A stretch of DNA of 64,000 nt from Vibrio vulnificus NBRC 15645 = ATCC 27562 (GTDB taxonomy: Bacteria; Pseudomonadota; Gammaproteobacteria; Enterobacterales; Vibrionaceae): positions 1,178,001 to 1,242,000 of the forward strand of contig NZ_CP012882.1 in assembly GCF_002224265.1 (NCBI RefSeq), in the 5' to 3' direction. The notes under the pieces were generated by a model. The model saw nothing but the letters and a program-made list of their open reading frames with translations. It had not been told where the DNA came from and searched no databases. This document shows, one piece after another, positions 45,198 to 52,444 of this stretch; within the stretch, counting starts at the first letter, position 1, and every line of letters begins with the position of its first letter. The translations under genes and the position numbers were made by a program.

Positions 45198-46091
45198 ATG
45201 GATACAAGCATCAGCACTCAATTACGTGATCGCAGCTATAGCGAACATGCGATTTGTTACCACTCATCACGCGGTTTGCAAGCCAAGAATCGGCCAACGT
45301 CAACTGGGGCGGCGGCATCAGGTTTTGTCTACTTAGTCGGCGCAGGGCCGGGCGATCCAGAACTGCTGACAGTAAAGGCGGTCAACGCGCTGCAACAGTG
45401 CGATCTGTTGGTTTATGACCGCTTGGTCAGCAAAGAAATTCTGGCACTGGTGCCAGAGCACGTTGACAAAATTTATGTGGGCAAACGCTGTGGCGAGCCG
45501 AGTCTAAAGCAAGAGGAGATCAATCAGATCCTCGTCAGCTTTGCGCAACTTGGGCGCAAAATCGTTCGGCTCAAAGGGGGCGATCCCTTCATCTTTGGCC
45601 GTGGCGGCGAAGAGGCGTTAGCGCTGGTAGAGCACAACATTCGTTACTGTGTGGTTCCCGGCATCACAGCCGCCATAGGCTGTGCGGCGAGCTGCGCTAT
45701 TCCGCTCACGCACCGAGAAGTAGCTCGCAGTGTCACGCTCGTGACTGGTACTGTAGTGACGGGGTCACTTCCTGCTTGGTCTGCTATTGTTGAAGCGGGG
45801 CAAACATTGGTGTTTTACATGGGGTTGGAATCGGCACGCGCGATCGAGCAAGGCTTGCTCGGGCAGGGGGTTCGTGCAGATTTTCCCGTCGCGATCGTGA
45901 CGCAAGGTTCGACACCTGATCAGAAAACGTACGTGACAACCTTGGCCACGTTGGAAAAAACAGCAGTAGCGCTAAAAGGGGTGAGTCCGGCATTGATCAT
46001 TATGGGGGAAGTCGTCAAACTGCGGGATAGATTAAAGACCACCCTTGCGGCAGTCGCGCCCATGGCTAACGCCTCATTTGTTGACGAGTGA
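45198..46091 (+). CDS. cobA: Uroporphyrinogen-III C-methyltransferase (SUMT)
   Basis: This 297-residue enzyme uses S-adenosylmethionine to methylate uroporphyrinogen III twice, making precorrin-2, the first step to siroheme. Family motifs: VYLVGAGPGDPELLTVKA, then YDRLVSKEIL, RLKGGDPFIFGRGGEE and VVPGITAAIGCAA. A longer frame reaches back into nasA, but the ATG at 45198 has TAAGGA eight bases upstream. The first 40 residues are an extra tail before the SUMT fold. It supplies the siroheme pathway for the nitrite reductase NirB, encoded further downstream, and sits 26 bases after nasA. Confidence 0.93.
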   Translation: MDTSISTQLRDRSYSEHAICYHSSRGLQAKNRPTSTGAAASGFVYLVGAGPGDPELLTVKAVNALQQCDLLVYDRLVSKEILALVPEHVDKIYVGKRCGEPSLKQEEINQILVSFAQLGRKIVRLKGGDPFIFGRGGEEALALVEHNIRYCVVPGITAAIGCAASCAIPLTHREVARSVTLVTGTVVTGSLPAWSAIVEAGQTLVFYMGLESARAIEQGLLGQGVRADFPVAIVTQGSTPDQKTYVTTLATLEKTAVALKGVSPALIIMGEVVKLRDRLKTTLAAVAPMANASFVDE

Positions 46092-46169
46092 TTAATGAGA
46101 GGTTGATGAATGATCATCACCAGCCAGAAGGACGACCGAAGCTAAGCAGCAAAAGAACAACGAGGAAGT

Positions 46170-47135
46170 ATGAGCACAATTTTGGAATGTATCCGCACGG
46201 TTGGACGCGGTGAGCGTGGGCGTAAACCCCTGACGTTTGAACAAGCCTATCAAGTTATGGATGAGTATCTCGATGGTCAAGTGGGTGATGATCAAATGGC
46301 GATGCTGCTGATGCTGATCCGAGTGCAAAATGAGACCCGTCAAGAGATCGCGGGATTTGTTAAAGCTTTCCAAAGTCGAGTACCTAACTTTGGCGCAGAC
46401 ATTGATTGGCCTTGTTATGCGGGAAAACGCGCCTCAGCGGGTAAGCCTTGGCATCTTCTTGCGGCAAAAATTTTTGCCGATAATGGCTACAAAGTTCTGC
46501 TCCACGGATACAACGACAAACCCGCTGGGCGTGAACATGCAGAGCATTATTTAGCGGCGTTAGGCTTGCGTGAGGCGGGCTCTACGCAAGAAGCCCAAAC
46601 CGTGCTTGAGCAAGATGGCATCGTTTATCTGCCACTGCGCAATTTTGCGCCAATGGCGGAGAAAATGATTGGTTGGAAAAGTCGTTATGGTCTGAGAACT
46701 CCGATCAACACTGTCGTTCGGGCGCTTAACCCTGGCGGGGCGAAAATCGGCCTGCGTGGCAGTTTCCACCCTGGTTTCCAGCAGTTGCACGCGGAAGTGG
46801 AAGATGAAATCGGCTATACCGAGCATGGCGTGATCTCATTTAAAGGCCAGTCGGGAGAGTCGGAGTTTAATCCCAAAGTGAGCCAAACCGTGTGGTTCAG
46901 TGGTCCGGAAGGGGTCACCTCCCATTATTGGACTGAGCAAATGTGTTCAGACATCGCGATTGTGCAGAACTGTCCGTTTGCAACGCCGGACGAAGAGAAG
47001 AACTTGATGGCCAACACCATCGTGGCAACCTTAGCCGCGCTGCTGTTTACCGAACTGCAAGATCGAGAAGCGGCACTGGAAAAGGCGCATGATTTCTGGC
47101 GTCAATACTGCGCGGCGGTCAATATATCGGCCTAG
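46170..47135 (+). CDS. ybiB: TrpD2/YbiB-like protein (anthranilate phosphoribosyltransferase family)
   Basis: A 321-residue protein of the TrpD fold, similar to E. coli YbiB. The N-terminal helical part reads KPLTFEQAYQVMDEYLDGQVGDDQMAMLLMLIRV and the second domain has YRTPINTVVRALNPGG-like residues (GLRTPINTVVRALNPGGAK). The catalytic glycine-rich site of true TrpD (GTGGD) is not seen, in accord with YbiB proteins, which bind nucleic acid and lack phosphoribosyl transfer. It follows cobA by 78 bases and is followed by a terminator, so it likely ends the nasA operon. Its role in nitrate assimilation is unknown. Confidence 0.82.
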   Translation: MSTILECIRTVGRGERGRKPLTFEQAYQVMDEYLDGQVGDDQMAMLLMLIRVQNETRQEIAGFVKAFQSRVPNFGADIDWPCYAGKRASAGKPWHLLAAKIFADNGYKVLLHGYNDKPAGREHAEHYLAALGLREAGSTQEAQTVLEQDGIVYLPLRNFAPMAEKMIGWKSRYGLRTPINTVVRALNPGGAKIGLRGSFHPGFQQLHAEVEDEIGYTEHGVISFKGQSGESEFNPKVSQTVWFSGPEGVTSHYWTEQMCSDIAIVQNCPFATPDEEKNLMANTIVATLAALLFTELQDREAALEKAHDFWRQYCAAVNISA

Positions 47136-47206
47136 TATCGCAGCCTAGCTCGCGGCAACTTACCGTGCGGGGATATTTGTCGAACACAAAGGTGTTAACT
47201 ATCTTT

Positions 47207-47243
47207 AAAGCCAAACGTGTGCCTATTTCACCCGTTTGGCTTT
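47207..47243 (+). terminator. Terminator after the ybiB-like gene
   Basis: AAAGCCAAACG and its complement (47207-47217 and 47233-47243), followed by a T-rich run. It lies only about 20 bases before the next gene's start, so it could also attenuate that gene; I see no hexaloop hairpin before it. Confidence 0.75.
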
Positions 47244-47265
47244 TCTATTTTTAGGAGTGAACACC

Positions 47266-48174
47266 ATGGTTGGCAAAACATCGAATTCAGCAACAAAGCA
47301 ACCCATCCCACAAGAAGCCTTTGATTGGTATGACGAGTATGCACACGGCAAGATCGACCGCCGAGAGTTTTTAAATCGCCTAGCCGGGTTGGCGGTGCTT
47401 GGCTTTAGCGTTGCAACGTTAACCGAGGCACTGCTGCCGGATTACGCAAAGGCGGAGCAAGTGTCGTTTAATGATCCCCATATCAAAGCCAGTTATCAAA
47501 CCTTCCCCTCACCAAAAGGCCATGGCGAAGGCAAAGGCTATTTAGTGGTGCCAACGCAACTGACCGCGCCGCTACCAGTCGTGCTCGTGGTGCATGAGAA
47601 TCGTGGTCTCAACCCTTACATCCAAGATGTCGCACGCCGCTTAGCCAAGCAGGGTTTTGTCGCTTTTGCACCGGATGCATTAGCGCCTGTCGGCGGTTAT
47701 CCGGGTAATGACGACCAAGGCCGTGAGCTGCAAAAGAACCTCGATAGAGCAAAAATAGAGCAAGATTTCATCGCAGCGGCGCAATATCTCAAAACGCATA
47801 CTTTGAGCAATGGCAAGCTAGGAGCAGTGGGTTTTTGCTTTGGCGGCTATGTGGTGAACATGCTGGCGGCCGTCATGGGTGAACAGCTCAATGCTGGGGT
47901 ACCGTTTTATGGCACACCCGCAGAAAAGTCGTTACGAGCGGACATAAAAGCGCCCCTTCAACTCCATTTCGCCGAACTCGACCAACGAGTGAATGCGACT
48001 TGGCCTGACTATGAGCAAGACTTAAAAGCCATGAATGCTCGCTACAACGCTTTCCTCTATCCGAAGGTCAATCATGGCTTTCATAACGACTCCACCGCCC
48101 GTTACGCGCCAGAAGAGGCAGAGTTGGCTTGGCAAAGAACCGTGGAGTTTTTCCGTCGCGAGCTCAAATCCTAA
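47266..48174 (+). CDS. Dienelactone-hydrolase-family protein with Tat-type signal
   Basis: A 302-residue alpha/beta hydrolase. The N terminus has DRREFLNRLAG followed by a hydrophobic stretch and DYAKAE, a twin-arginine (Tat) export signal with a longer-than-usual front part, so the enzyme probably acts in the periplasm. The hydrolase part shows VVLVVHENRGLNPYIQDVARRL, GAVGFCFGGYVV with the nucleophile Cys in G-x-C-x-G, and a C-terminal VNHGFHNDST with the catalytic His. This matches dienelactone hydrolases. Start: ATG at 47266 with AGGAG, in preference to an upstream frame start. The substrate is unknown. Confidence 0.85.
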   Translation: MVGKTSNSATKQPIPQEAFDWYDEYAHGKIDRREFLNRLAGLAVLGFSVATLTEALLPDYAKAEQVSFNDPHIKASYQTFPSPKGHGEGKGYLVVPTQLTAPLPVVLVVHENRGLNPYIQDVARRLAKQGFVAFAPDALAPVGGYPGNDDQGRELQKNLDRAKIEQDFIAAAQYLKTHTLSNGKLGAVGFCFGGYVVNMLAAVMGEQLNAGVPFYGTPAEKSLRADIKAPLQLHFAELDQRVNATWPDYEQDLKAMNARYNAFLYPKVNHGFHNDSTARYAPEEAELAWQRTVEFFRRELKS

Positions 48175-48221
48175 TAGCGCATCTCCACGAATCCATTAAT
48201 CCATACCGCCCGTTAATCCGC

Positions 48222-48249
48222 ACAGCCAAGGTCAGCCAGCCTTGGCTGT
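48222..48249 (+). terminator. Terminator after dienelactone-hydrolase-like gene
   Basis: ACAGCCAAGG, 8-base loop, CCTTGGCTGT, then TCTTTTT. A clear intrinsic terminator 50 bases after the stop. Confidence 0.85.
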
Positions 48250-48294
48250 TCTTTTTGCGCTATTTGTGCGCTATCGATGGGCGCATTCTCCAAG

Positions 48295-48312
48295 GTGGCA
48301 CATTCCTTGTTA
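48295..48312 (+). promoter_or_regulatory. Sigma-54-like promoter of the antiterminator gene
   Basis: GTGGCAC-ATTCC-TTGTTA resembles the sigma-54 consensus with GG and the -12 G ten bases apart, but the -12 C is T. A transcript would begin near 48321, about 30 bases before the start codon. Confidence 0.5.
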
Positions 48313-48347
48313 TGTCATAGTGAAATAACGAAAACGACAAGGAATGT
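48300..48347. repeat. Long-spaced inverted repeat at the antiterminator gene start
   Basis: ACATTCCTTGT (48300-48310) and ACAAGGAATGT (48337-48347) are perfect 11-bp inverted repeats with a 26-base spacer. The left arm overlaps the sigma-54-like promoter; the right arm covers the ribosome binding site AAGGA and lies just before the start codon at 48350. Confidence 0.75.
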
Positions 48348-48349
48348 CT

Positions 48350-48928
48350 ATGACGAAAAAGCCTTATCAAAGGACGATGATTGTTTGCTGCGATTCATTA
48401 ACACAACAAGCGCATTTAGCCGAGCGATTGGCAAAAGAGTATGACCAAGTACTGGGGTGTCAGCTTGGGCAATTGGAACACATCCTGCGGCGAGAACCTG
48501 AAAGCTGCGTTGTCGTCGGGTGGTCCGCCCCTTGCGCCGAAGTGCGGTTGATCATTGAGTATTGCCGTCAACAAAAGCGGCCGGTGTTGGTCTTGTTTCG
48601 CCAAGTTTTTGCTCAACAATTCAATCAGTTAAAAGATTGCCACGACTGTGTGTTTTTACCAGAAGAAAGCACCTTGCCCTTAGCGCCTTGGATCGACTAC
48701 GCCGCGCAACTGAGAGAAAGTTACTTACTGGTGGAGGAGAAAGTGGCGCTTTTAAATGACAAATTGCAAGAGCGAAAAGTGATTGAAAAAGCGAAAGGTC
48801 TACTGATGAAATTTCAACAAGTGGATGAAGAAACCGCCTATCAAGCGATGCGTCGTTCCGCGATGCAAACCAGCCAACCCATGTTGCAAGTTGCGAAGAA
48901 CGTGATTGCGACGTTAAGCACACTGTAA
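48350..48928 (+). CDS. nasT: ANTAR-domain antiterminator (NasT-like)
   Basis: A 192-residue RNA-binding regulator. The C-terminal 60 residues are an ANTAR domain (LQERKVIEKAKGLLMK, then DEETAYQAMRRSAMQ and VAKNVIATL), which binds pairs of hexaloop hairpins in leader RNA and blocks terminators. The N-terminal 125 residues look like a pseudo-receiver: at the usual phospho-Asp site it reads SCVVVGWSA without Asp. An ATG at 48344 touches the AAGGA site directly, so the ATG at 48350 is the better start. NasT proteins switch on nitrate and nitrite assimilation genes. Both matching leaders are found in this window (before nasA and before the importer). The usual partner NasS is not seen here. Confidence 0.87.
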   Translation: MTKKPYQRTMIVCCDSLTQQAHLAERLAKEYDQVLGCQLGQLEHILRREPESCVVVGWSAPCAEVRLIIEYCRQQKRPVLVLFRQVFAQQFNQLKDCHDCVFLPEESTLPLAPWIDYAAQLRESYLLVEEKVALLNDKLQERKVIEKAKGLLMKFQQVDEETAYQAMRRSAMQTSQPMLQVAKNVIATLSTL

Positions 48929-48962
48929 GGTTGTCCTACTACTTTGGGGGTAAGAGAAAAAA

Positions 48963-48984
48963 GTGCAATTGGTGCGAGGTGCAC
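48963..48984. promoter_or_regulatory. NtrC-like half-sites upstream of importer operon
   Basis: GTGCA, GGTGC and GGTGCAC occur within 22 bases, about 80-100 bases before the predicted start of transcription. The spacing does not give a clean 17-base NtrC dyad, so this is tentative. Confidence 0.3.
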
Positions 48985-49036
48985 TAAATGAAAGCAGCAT
49001 TGTGGTAAGTCGCCAAGAATACAACGATAACATGCT

Positions 49037-49054
49037 GATTTATGGTGAGTATTT
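49037..49054 (+). promoter_or_regulatory. Sigma-54-like promoter of the nitrate importer operon
   Basis: TTGGCAC-ACTAA-TTGAAT fits the sigma-54 consensus with GG and the -12 G ten bases apart; the -12 C is A. Transcription would begin near 49064, leaving a leader of about 160 bases. Confidence 0.55.
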
Positions 49055-49090
49055 CGTTGGCACACTAATTGAATAGTTCTAATGGAATAG

Positions 49091-49122
49091 TTTTAGTTAG
49101 ACACATTTTTAGTTAGACACAT
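49091..49122. repeat. Tandem 16-bp direct repeat in the importer leader
   Basis: TTTTAGTTAGACACAT occurs twice end to end (49091-49106 and 49107-49122). A partial GAATAGTT pair lies just upstream. Function unknown. Confidence 0.8.
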
Positions 49123-49139
49123 TGTTGAATGGCGAATCT

Positions 49140-49180
49140 CAATTATCAACGGCGGTAATTGCAGAGAAAGCAACGGCGCT
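49140..49180 (+). promoter_or_regulatory. ANTAR-type two-hairpin antiterminator target
   Basis: Hairpin P1 (49140-49161) has an 8-bp stem, CAATTATC paired with GGTAATTG, closing the hexaloop AACGGC. After an about 7-base linker, hairpin P2 (49169-49180) has a short stem AGC-GCT closing the same hexaloop AACGGC. Both loops have A at position 1 and G at position 4, the known ANTAR recognition rule. The right arm of P2 overlaps the left arm of the terminator at 49176. Confidence 0.75.
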
Positions 49181-49211
49181 ACGACTCCTTGGAGTCGTAG
49201 CGCTTTTTTTT
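49176..49211 (+). terminator. Leader terminator before the nitrate importer operon
   Basis: GCGCTACGACTCC and its perfect complement (13-bp stem) separated by TT, then eight T. The GGAG ribosome binding site and the ATG at 49223 come directly after, so transcription must pass this terminator. It is exclusive with hairpin P2, which explains control by the NasT-like protein. Confidence 0.9.
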
Positions 49212-49222
49212 GGAGAAAATCG

Positions 49223-50584
49223 ATGAAAAAGAGATGGACAGTTGGCGTATTAACAAGTTGGTTGGCGTTTGCTCCACCAGTTGTACTCGCAGACGTTGGC
49301 GAGGCTGAAAAAGAGGACTTAAAGTTTGGCTTTATCAAATTGACCGACATGGCACCGTTGGCGATCGCTTATGAAAAAGGATTTTTTGAGGATGAAGGGC
49401 TGTATGTGACGTTAGAAGCGCAGGCCAACTGGAAGGTGCTGCTCGATCGCGTGATTGATGGTGAACTGGATGGCGCGCACATGCTGGCAGGCCGACCGCT
49501 GGGTGCTACCATCGGTATCGGCACGCAAGCCAAAGTGATCACTGCATTCAGTATGGATCTCAATGGTAACGCGATCACCGTGTCGAACGATGTTTGGCAG
49601 CAAATGAAGCCCAATTTGGCCAAAGGCAGCGACGGTAAACCCGTTCACCCAATCAAAGCTGATGCGCTTAAGCCTGTCGTAACAAGCTATCGCGACCAAG
49701 GTAAAGCGTTCAATATGGGTATGGTGTTTCCAGTATCCACTCACAATTATGAACTGCGCTACTGGCTCGCAGCTGGGGGTATTCATCCCGGCTACTATGC
49801 GCCGCATAAAGGCGACAATAGTGGCCAAATTAATGCCGAGGTGCTGCTTAGCGTCACGCCGCCACCGCAAATGCCAGCCACCATGGAAGCGGGCACCATC
49901 AAAGGCTATTGCGTTGGCGAACCTTGGAACCAGCAAGCCGTGTTCAAAGGCATTGGAGTGCCAGTGGTGACCGACTATGAGATCTGGAAAAACAACCCGG
50001 AGAAGGTCTTTGGCGTTGCACAAGATTGGGCGGAAAAGTACCCCAATACCCATATCCGCGTGGTTAAAGCACTGATCCGTGCGGCGCATTGGTTAGATGA
50101 AAATGATAACCGCAATCGCGCCGAAGCCGTGAAGTTGCTTTCACGCAGCGAGTACGTCGGCGCTGATGCGGAAGTGATCGCCAATTCCATGACTGGCACG
50201 TTTGAATACGAAAAAGGCGATAAGCGACAAGTGCCTGATTTTAATGTGTTCTTCCGCTACAACGCCACCTATCCCTACTACAGCGATGCCATTTGGTATC
50301 TCACACAAATGCGCCGTTGGGGACAAATCGAAAACCAGAAACCGGACTCATGGTACATGGACATCGCCAAGCAGGTGTATCGCCCAGAGATTTATCAACG
50401 TGCCGCAGAAGCGCTAATCGAAGAAGGGACATTGAGTGCCAGCGATTTTCCTGACTTTGCCCAAGAAAGCGGTTTTCGCCCACCGCAAACCCACTTTATT
50501 GATCAGATCCGCTATGACGGCCGTAGCCCCAATGCGTATCTGCAGCAGTTCGCTATTGGCCTGAAAGGCTCTGAGTCACTTTAA
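49223..50584 (+). CDS. nrtA: Nitrate ABC transporter substrate-binding protein (NrtA/NasF-like)
   Basis: A 453-residue protein of the NrtA/CmpA family with an N-terminal signal peptide (cleavage near VVLA-DVGE). The body has [28 protein letters not shown], the usual first strand and helix, then [21 protein letters not shown] and [13 protein letters not shown], which line the nitrate pocket. It delivers nitrate (perhaps nitrite) to the membrane subunits encoded next. As NasS sensors are soluble relatives of NrtA, one could ask about a sensory role, but the signal peptide argues for a transport role. First gene of the nrtABC-nirBD operon. Confidence 0.92.
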   Translation: MKKRWTVGVLTSWLAFAPPVVLADVGEAEKEDLKFGFIKLTDMAPLAIAYEKGFFEDEGLYVTLEAQANWKVLLDRVIDGELDGAHMLAGRPLGATIGIGTQAKVITAFSMDLNGNAITVSNDVWQQMKPNLAKGSDGKPVHPIKADALKPVVTSYRDQGKAFNMGMVFPVSTHNYELRYWLAAGGIHPGYYAPHKGDNSGQINAEVLLSVTPPPQMPATMEAGTIKGYCVGEPWNQQAVFKGIGVPVVTDYEIWKNNPEKVFGVAQDWAEKYPNTHIRVVKALIRAAHWLDENDNRNRAEAVKLLSRSEYVGADAEVIANSMTGTFEYEKGDKRQVPDFNVFFRYNATYPYYSDAIWYLTQMRRWGQIENQKPDSWYMDIAKQVYRPEIYQRAAEALIEEGTLSASDFPDFAQESGFRPPQTHFIDQIRYDGRSPNAYLQQFAIGLKGSESL

Positions 50585-50611
50585 CGCATCAATGATTAAC
50601 AAGGAGTCGTT

Positions 50612-51580
50612 ATGTCAGGAAATGTTATTTCACTTATTCCCAGTTCACAGGCAGTGGCGGACAAAAGCCGGCTGATTCTACTGCCCATGATTGGCTTACT
50701 GGTGTTTTTGTTGGCGTGGCACTTAAGTGCACGCCAAGTTGAAACGTCGCTGGGCACATTGCCAGGTCCGGTGGATACCTTTCAACAGTTTTCTAATTTG
50801 CTCACAGAGCACCACAATGAGCGCGAAAAGGAGCAACGCTTCATTGAGCGACAGGAGCAACGCAACGCAGCCAAGCTGGCAAAAGATCCTACAGCCGAGT
50901 TGAAAATTCGCCCATATACCGGCAAACCGACCTTTTTCGACCAAATCATTACCAGTTTGGTGACGGTGGCTTGTGGGTTTATGTTGGCCAGTCTTATTGC
51001 TATTCCACTTGGCATTGTTCTTGGGCTCAACCAAGGGCTCTACATGGCGTTCAACCCGATTATCCAATTGTTAAAGCCGGTGTCGCCCTTGGCATGGTTG
51101 CCGATTGTCACCATGGTGGTCAGTGCAACCTACGTCAGTGATGACCCGCTTTTTGCCAAGTCTTTTGTCAACTCGCTGTTTACTGTGGCGTTATGCAGCG
51201 TGTGGCCAACCTTGATCAACACCGCTGTGGGTGTGACCAGCGTCGATAAAGATCTCCTCAACGTGAGCAAAGTATTGAGGCTTTCATGGTGGCGACACAT
51301 TCGCATCATCGTGCTTCCGTCGGCAATTCCGATGATGTTTACCGGATTACGCCTTTCGTTAGGCATTGCGTGGATGGTGTTGATCGCCGCAGAAATGTTG
51401 GCGCAAAACCCAGGGCTAGGAAAGTTTGTTTGGGATGAGTTTCAAAACGGCAGCTCTGATTCACTTGGCCGCATCATGGTGGCGGTGATTGTGATTGGCT
51501 TGATTGGCCTTCTGCTCGATCGCGGTATGTTGCAATGCCAGCGTTGGTTGTCGTGGAACAAACAGATGTCGTTAAGATAG
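50612..51580 (+). CDS. nrtB: Nitrate ABC transporter permease (NrtB-like)
   Basis: A 322-residue inner membrane permease. A first helix (LILLPMIGLLVFLLAWHL) is followed by a polar insert of about 70 residues rich in charged residues, then the transport domain with five to six helices. The coupling motif that touches the ATPase is EAA-like near LLNVSKVLRLSWWRHIRIIVLPSAIP. C-terminal helices contain GIAWMVLIAAEMLAQNPGLGKFVWDEF, typical of the NrtB/SsuC group. It lies 27 bases after nrtA and is followed by the ATPase gene. Confidence 0.92.
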   Translation: MSGNVISLIPSSQAVADKSRLILLPMIGLLVFLLAWHLSARQVETSLGTLPGPVDTFQQFSNLLTEHHNEREKEQRFIERQEQRNAAKLAKDPTAELKIRPYTGKPTFFDQIITSLVTVACGFMLASLIAIPLGIVLGLNQGLYMAFNPIIQLLKPVSPLAWLPIVTMVVSATYVSDDPLFAKSFVNSLFTVALCSVWPTLINTAVGVTSVDKDLLNVSKVLRLSWWRHIRIIVLPSAIPMMFTGLRLSLGIAWMVLIAAEMLAQNPGLGKFVWDEFQNGSSDSLGRIMVAVIVIGLIGLLLDRGMLQCQRWLSWNKQMSLR

Positions 51581-51591
51581 GAGCCGGCACT

Positions 51592-52434
51592 ATGTCAAAA
51601 TCGTTTTTAGAACTGACGCAACTTGGAATGCGTTTTCCCACCCCACAAGGGGAGTTTATCGCCTTGAAAAACGTCGATCTGCAGATCCAAAAAGGCGAGT
51701 TCATTTCACTGATTGGCCATTCAGGCTGCGGAAAATCGACCGTGTTGAACTTAGTCGCTGGGCTGCATCTGCCGACCGATGGTGGTGTCATTGTCGATGG
51801 TAGAGAAGTCAGTGGCCCAGGGCCAGAGCGTGCGGTGGTGTTCCAAAACCATTCGCTGTTGCCTTGGTTAACCGTTTATCAAAACGTCGAGTTGGCCGTT
51901 AAGCAGATTGCCCAAGGCCAGAGCAAAGCGTGGGTGAAGGAGCAAGTGCGCCACTATTTGGATTTGATTCAAATGGCCCACGCCGCCGATAAAAAACCGG
52001 ATGAAATCTCAGGCGGTATGAAGCAGCGGGTGGGCATTGCTCGAGCGTTGGCCTTACAACCTAAAGTGCTGCTGATGGATGAGCCGTTTGGTGCTTTGGA
52101 TGCGTTGACTCGCGCGCGTTTGCAAGATGCACTGATGGGCATTCAAGCCGAGCTCAACAACACGGTGATCATGATTACGCACGATGTCGATGAAGCGGTT
52201 TTGCTTTCCGACAAAATTGTCATGATGACCAATGGACCCGCGGCGACGATTGGCGAAATTCTCCCGATTGAGCTGCCAAGACCACGTGATCGCGTCGCCT
52301 TGGCGGACGACCCGCAATACCAACACTATCGCCAAGCTGTGTTGAGATTCTTATATGAGAAGCAAAGTAAAGGCGAAGCGGCAACGGCGCGCACCGTTCA
52401 ACACTCGCAAGCAAAACCGATAAAAACAGCCTGA
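51592..52434 (+). CDS. nrtC: Nitrate ABC transporter ATPase (NrtD-like)
   Basis: A 280-residue ABC ATPase. Walker A GHSGCGKST, Q-loop FQNHSLLPW, signature EISGGMKQRVGIARALA, Walker B VLLMDEPFGALDALT and H-loop TMIITHDVDEA-like (MITHDVDEAVLLSD) are all intact. There is no fused substrate-binding domain as in cyanobacterial NrtC. An upstream in-frame start lies in the end of nrtB; the ATG at 51592 with AGGAG is preferred. It drives nitrate uptake with NrtA and NrtB. nirB follows 10 bases later. Confidence 0.93.
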   Translation: MSKSFLELTQLGMRFPTPQGEFIALKNVDLQIQKGEFISLIGHSGCGKSTVLNLVAGLHLPTDGGVIVDGREVSGPGPERAVVFQNHSLLPWLTVYQNVELAVKQIAQGQSKAWVKEQVRHYLDLIQMAHAADKKPDEISGGMKQRVGIARALALQPKVLLMDEPFGALDALTRARLQDALMGIQAELNNTVIMITHDVDEAVLLSDKIVMMTNGPAATIGEILPIELPRPRDRVALADDPQYQHYRQAVLRFLYEKQSKGEAATARTVQHSQAKPIKTA

Positions 52435-52444
52435 GGGAAAACGC

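Noticed and set aside
47145-47243. ANTAR-type leader before the dienelactone-hydrolase-like gene
   Set aside because: A terminator lies close to the start codon, but the small hairpin before it (AACAC-AAAG-GTGTT) has a four-base loop, not a hexaloop with A1 and G4.
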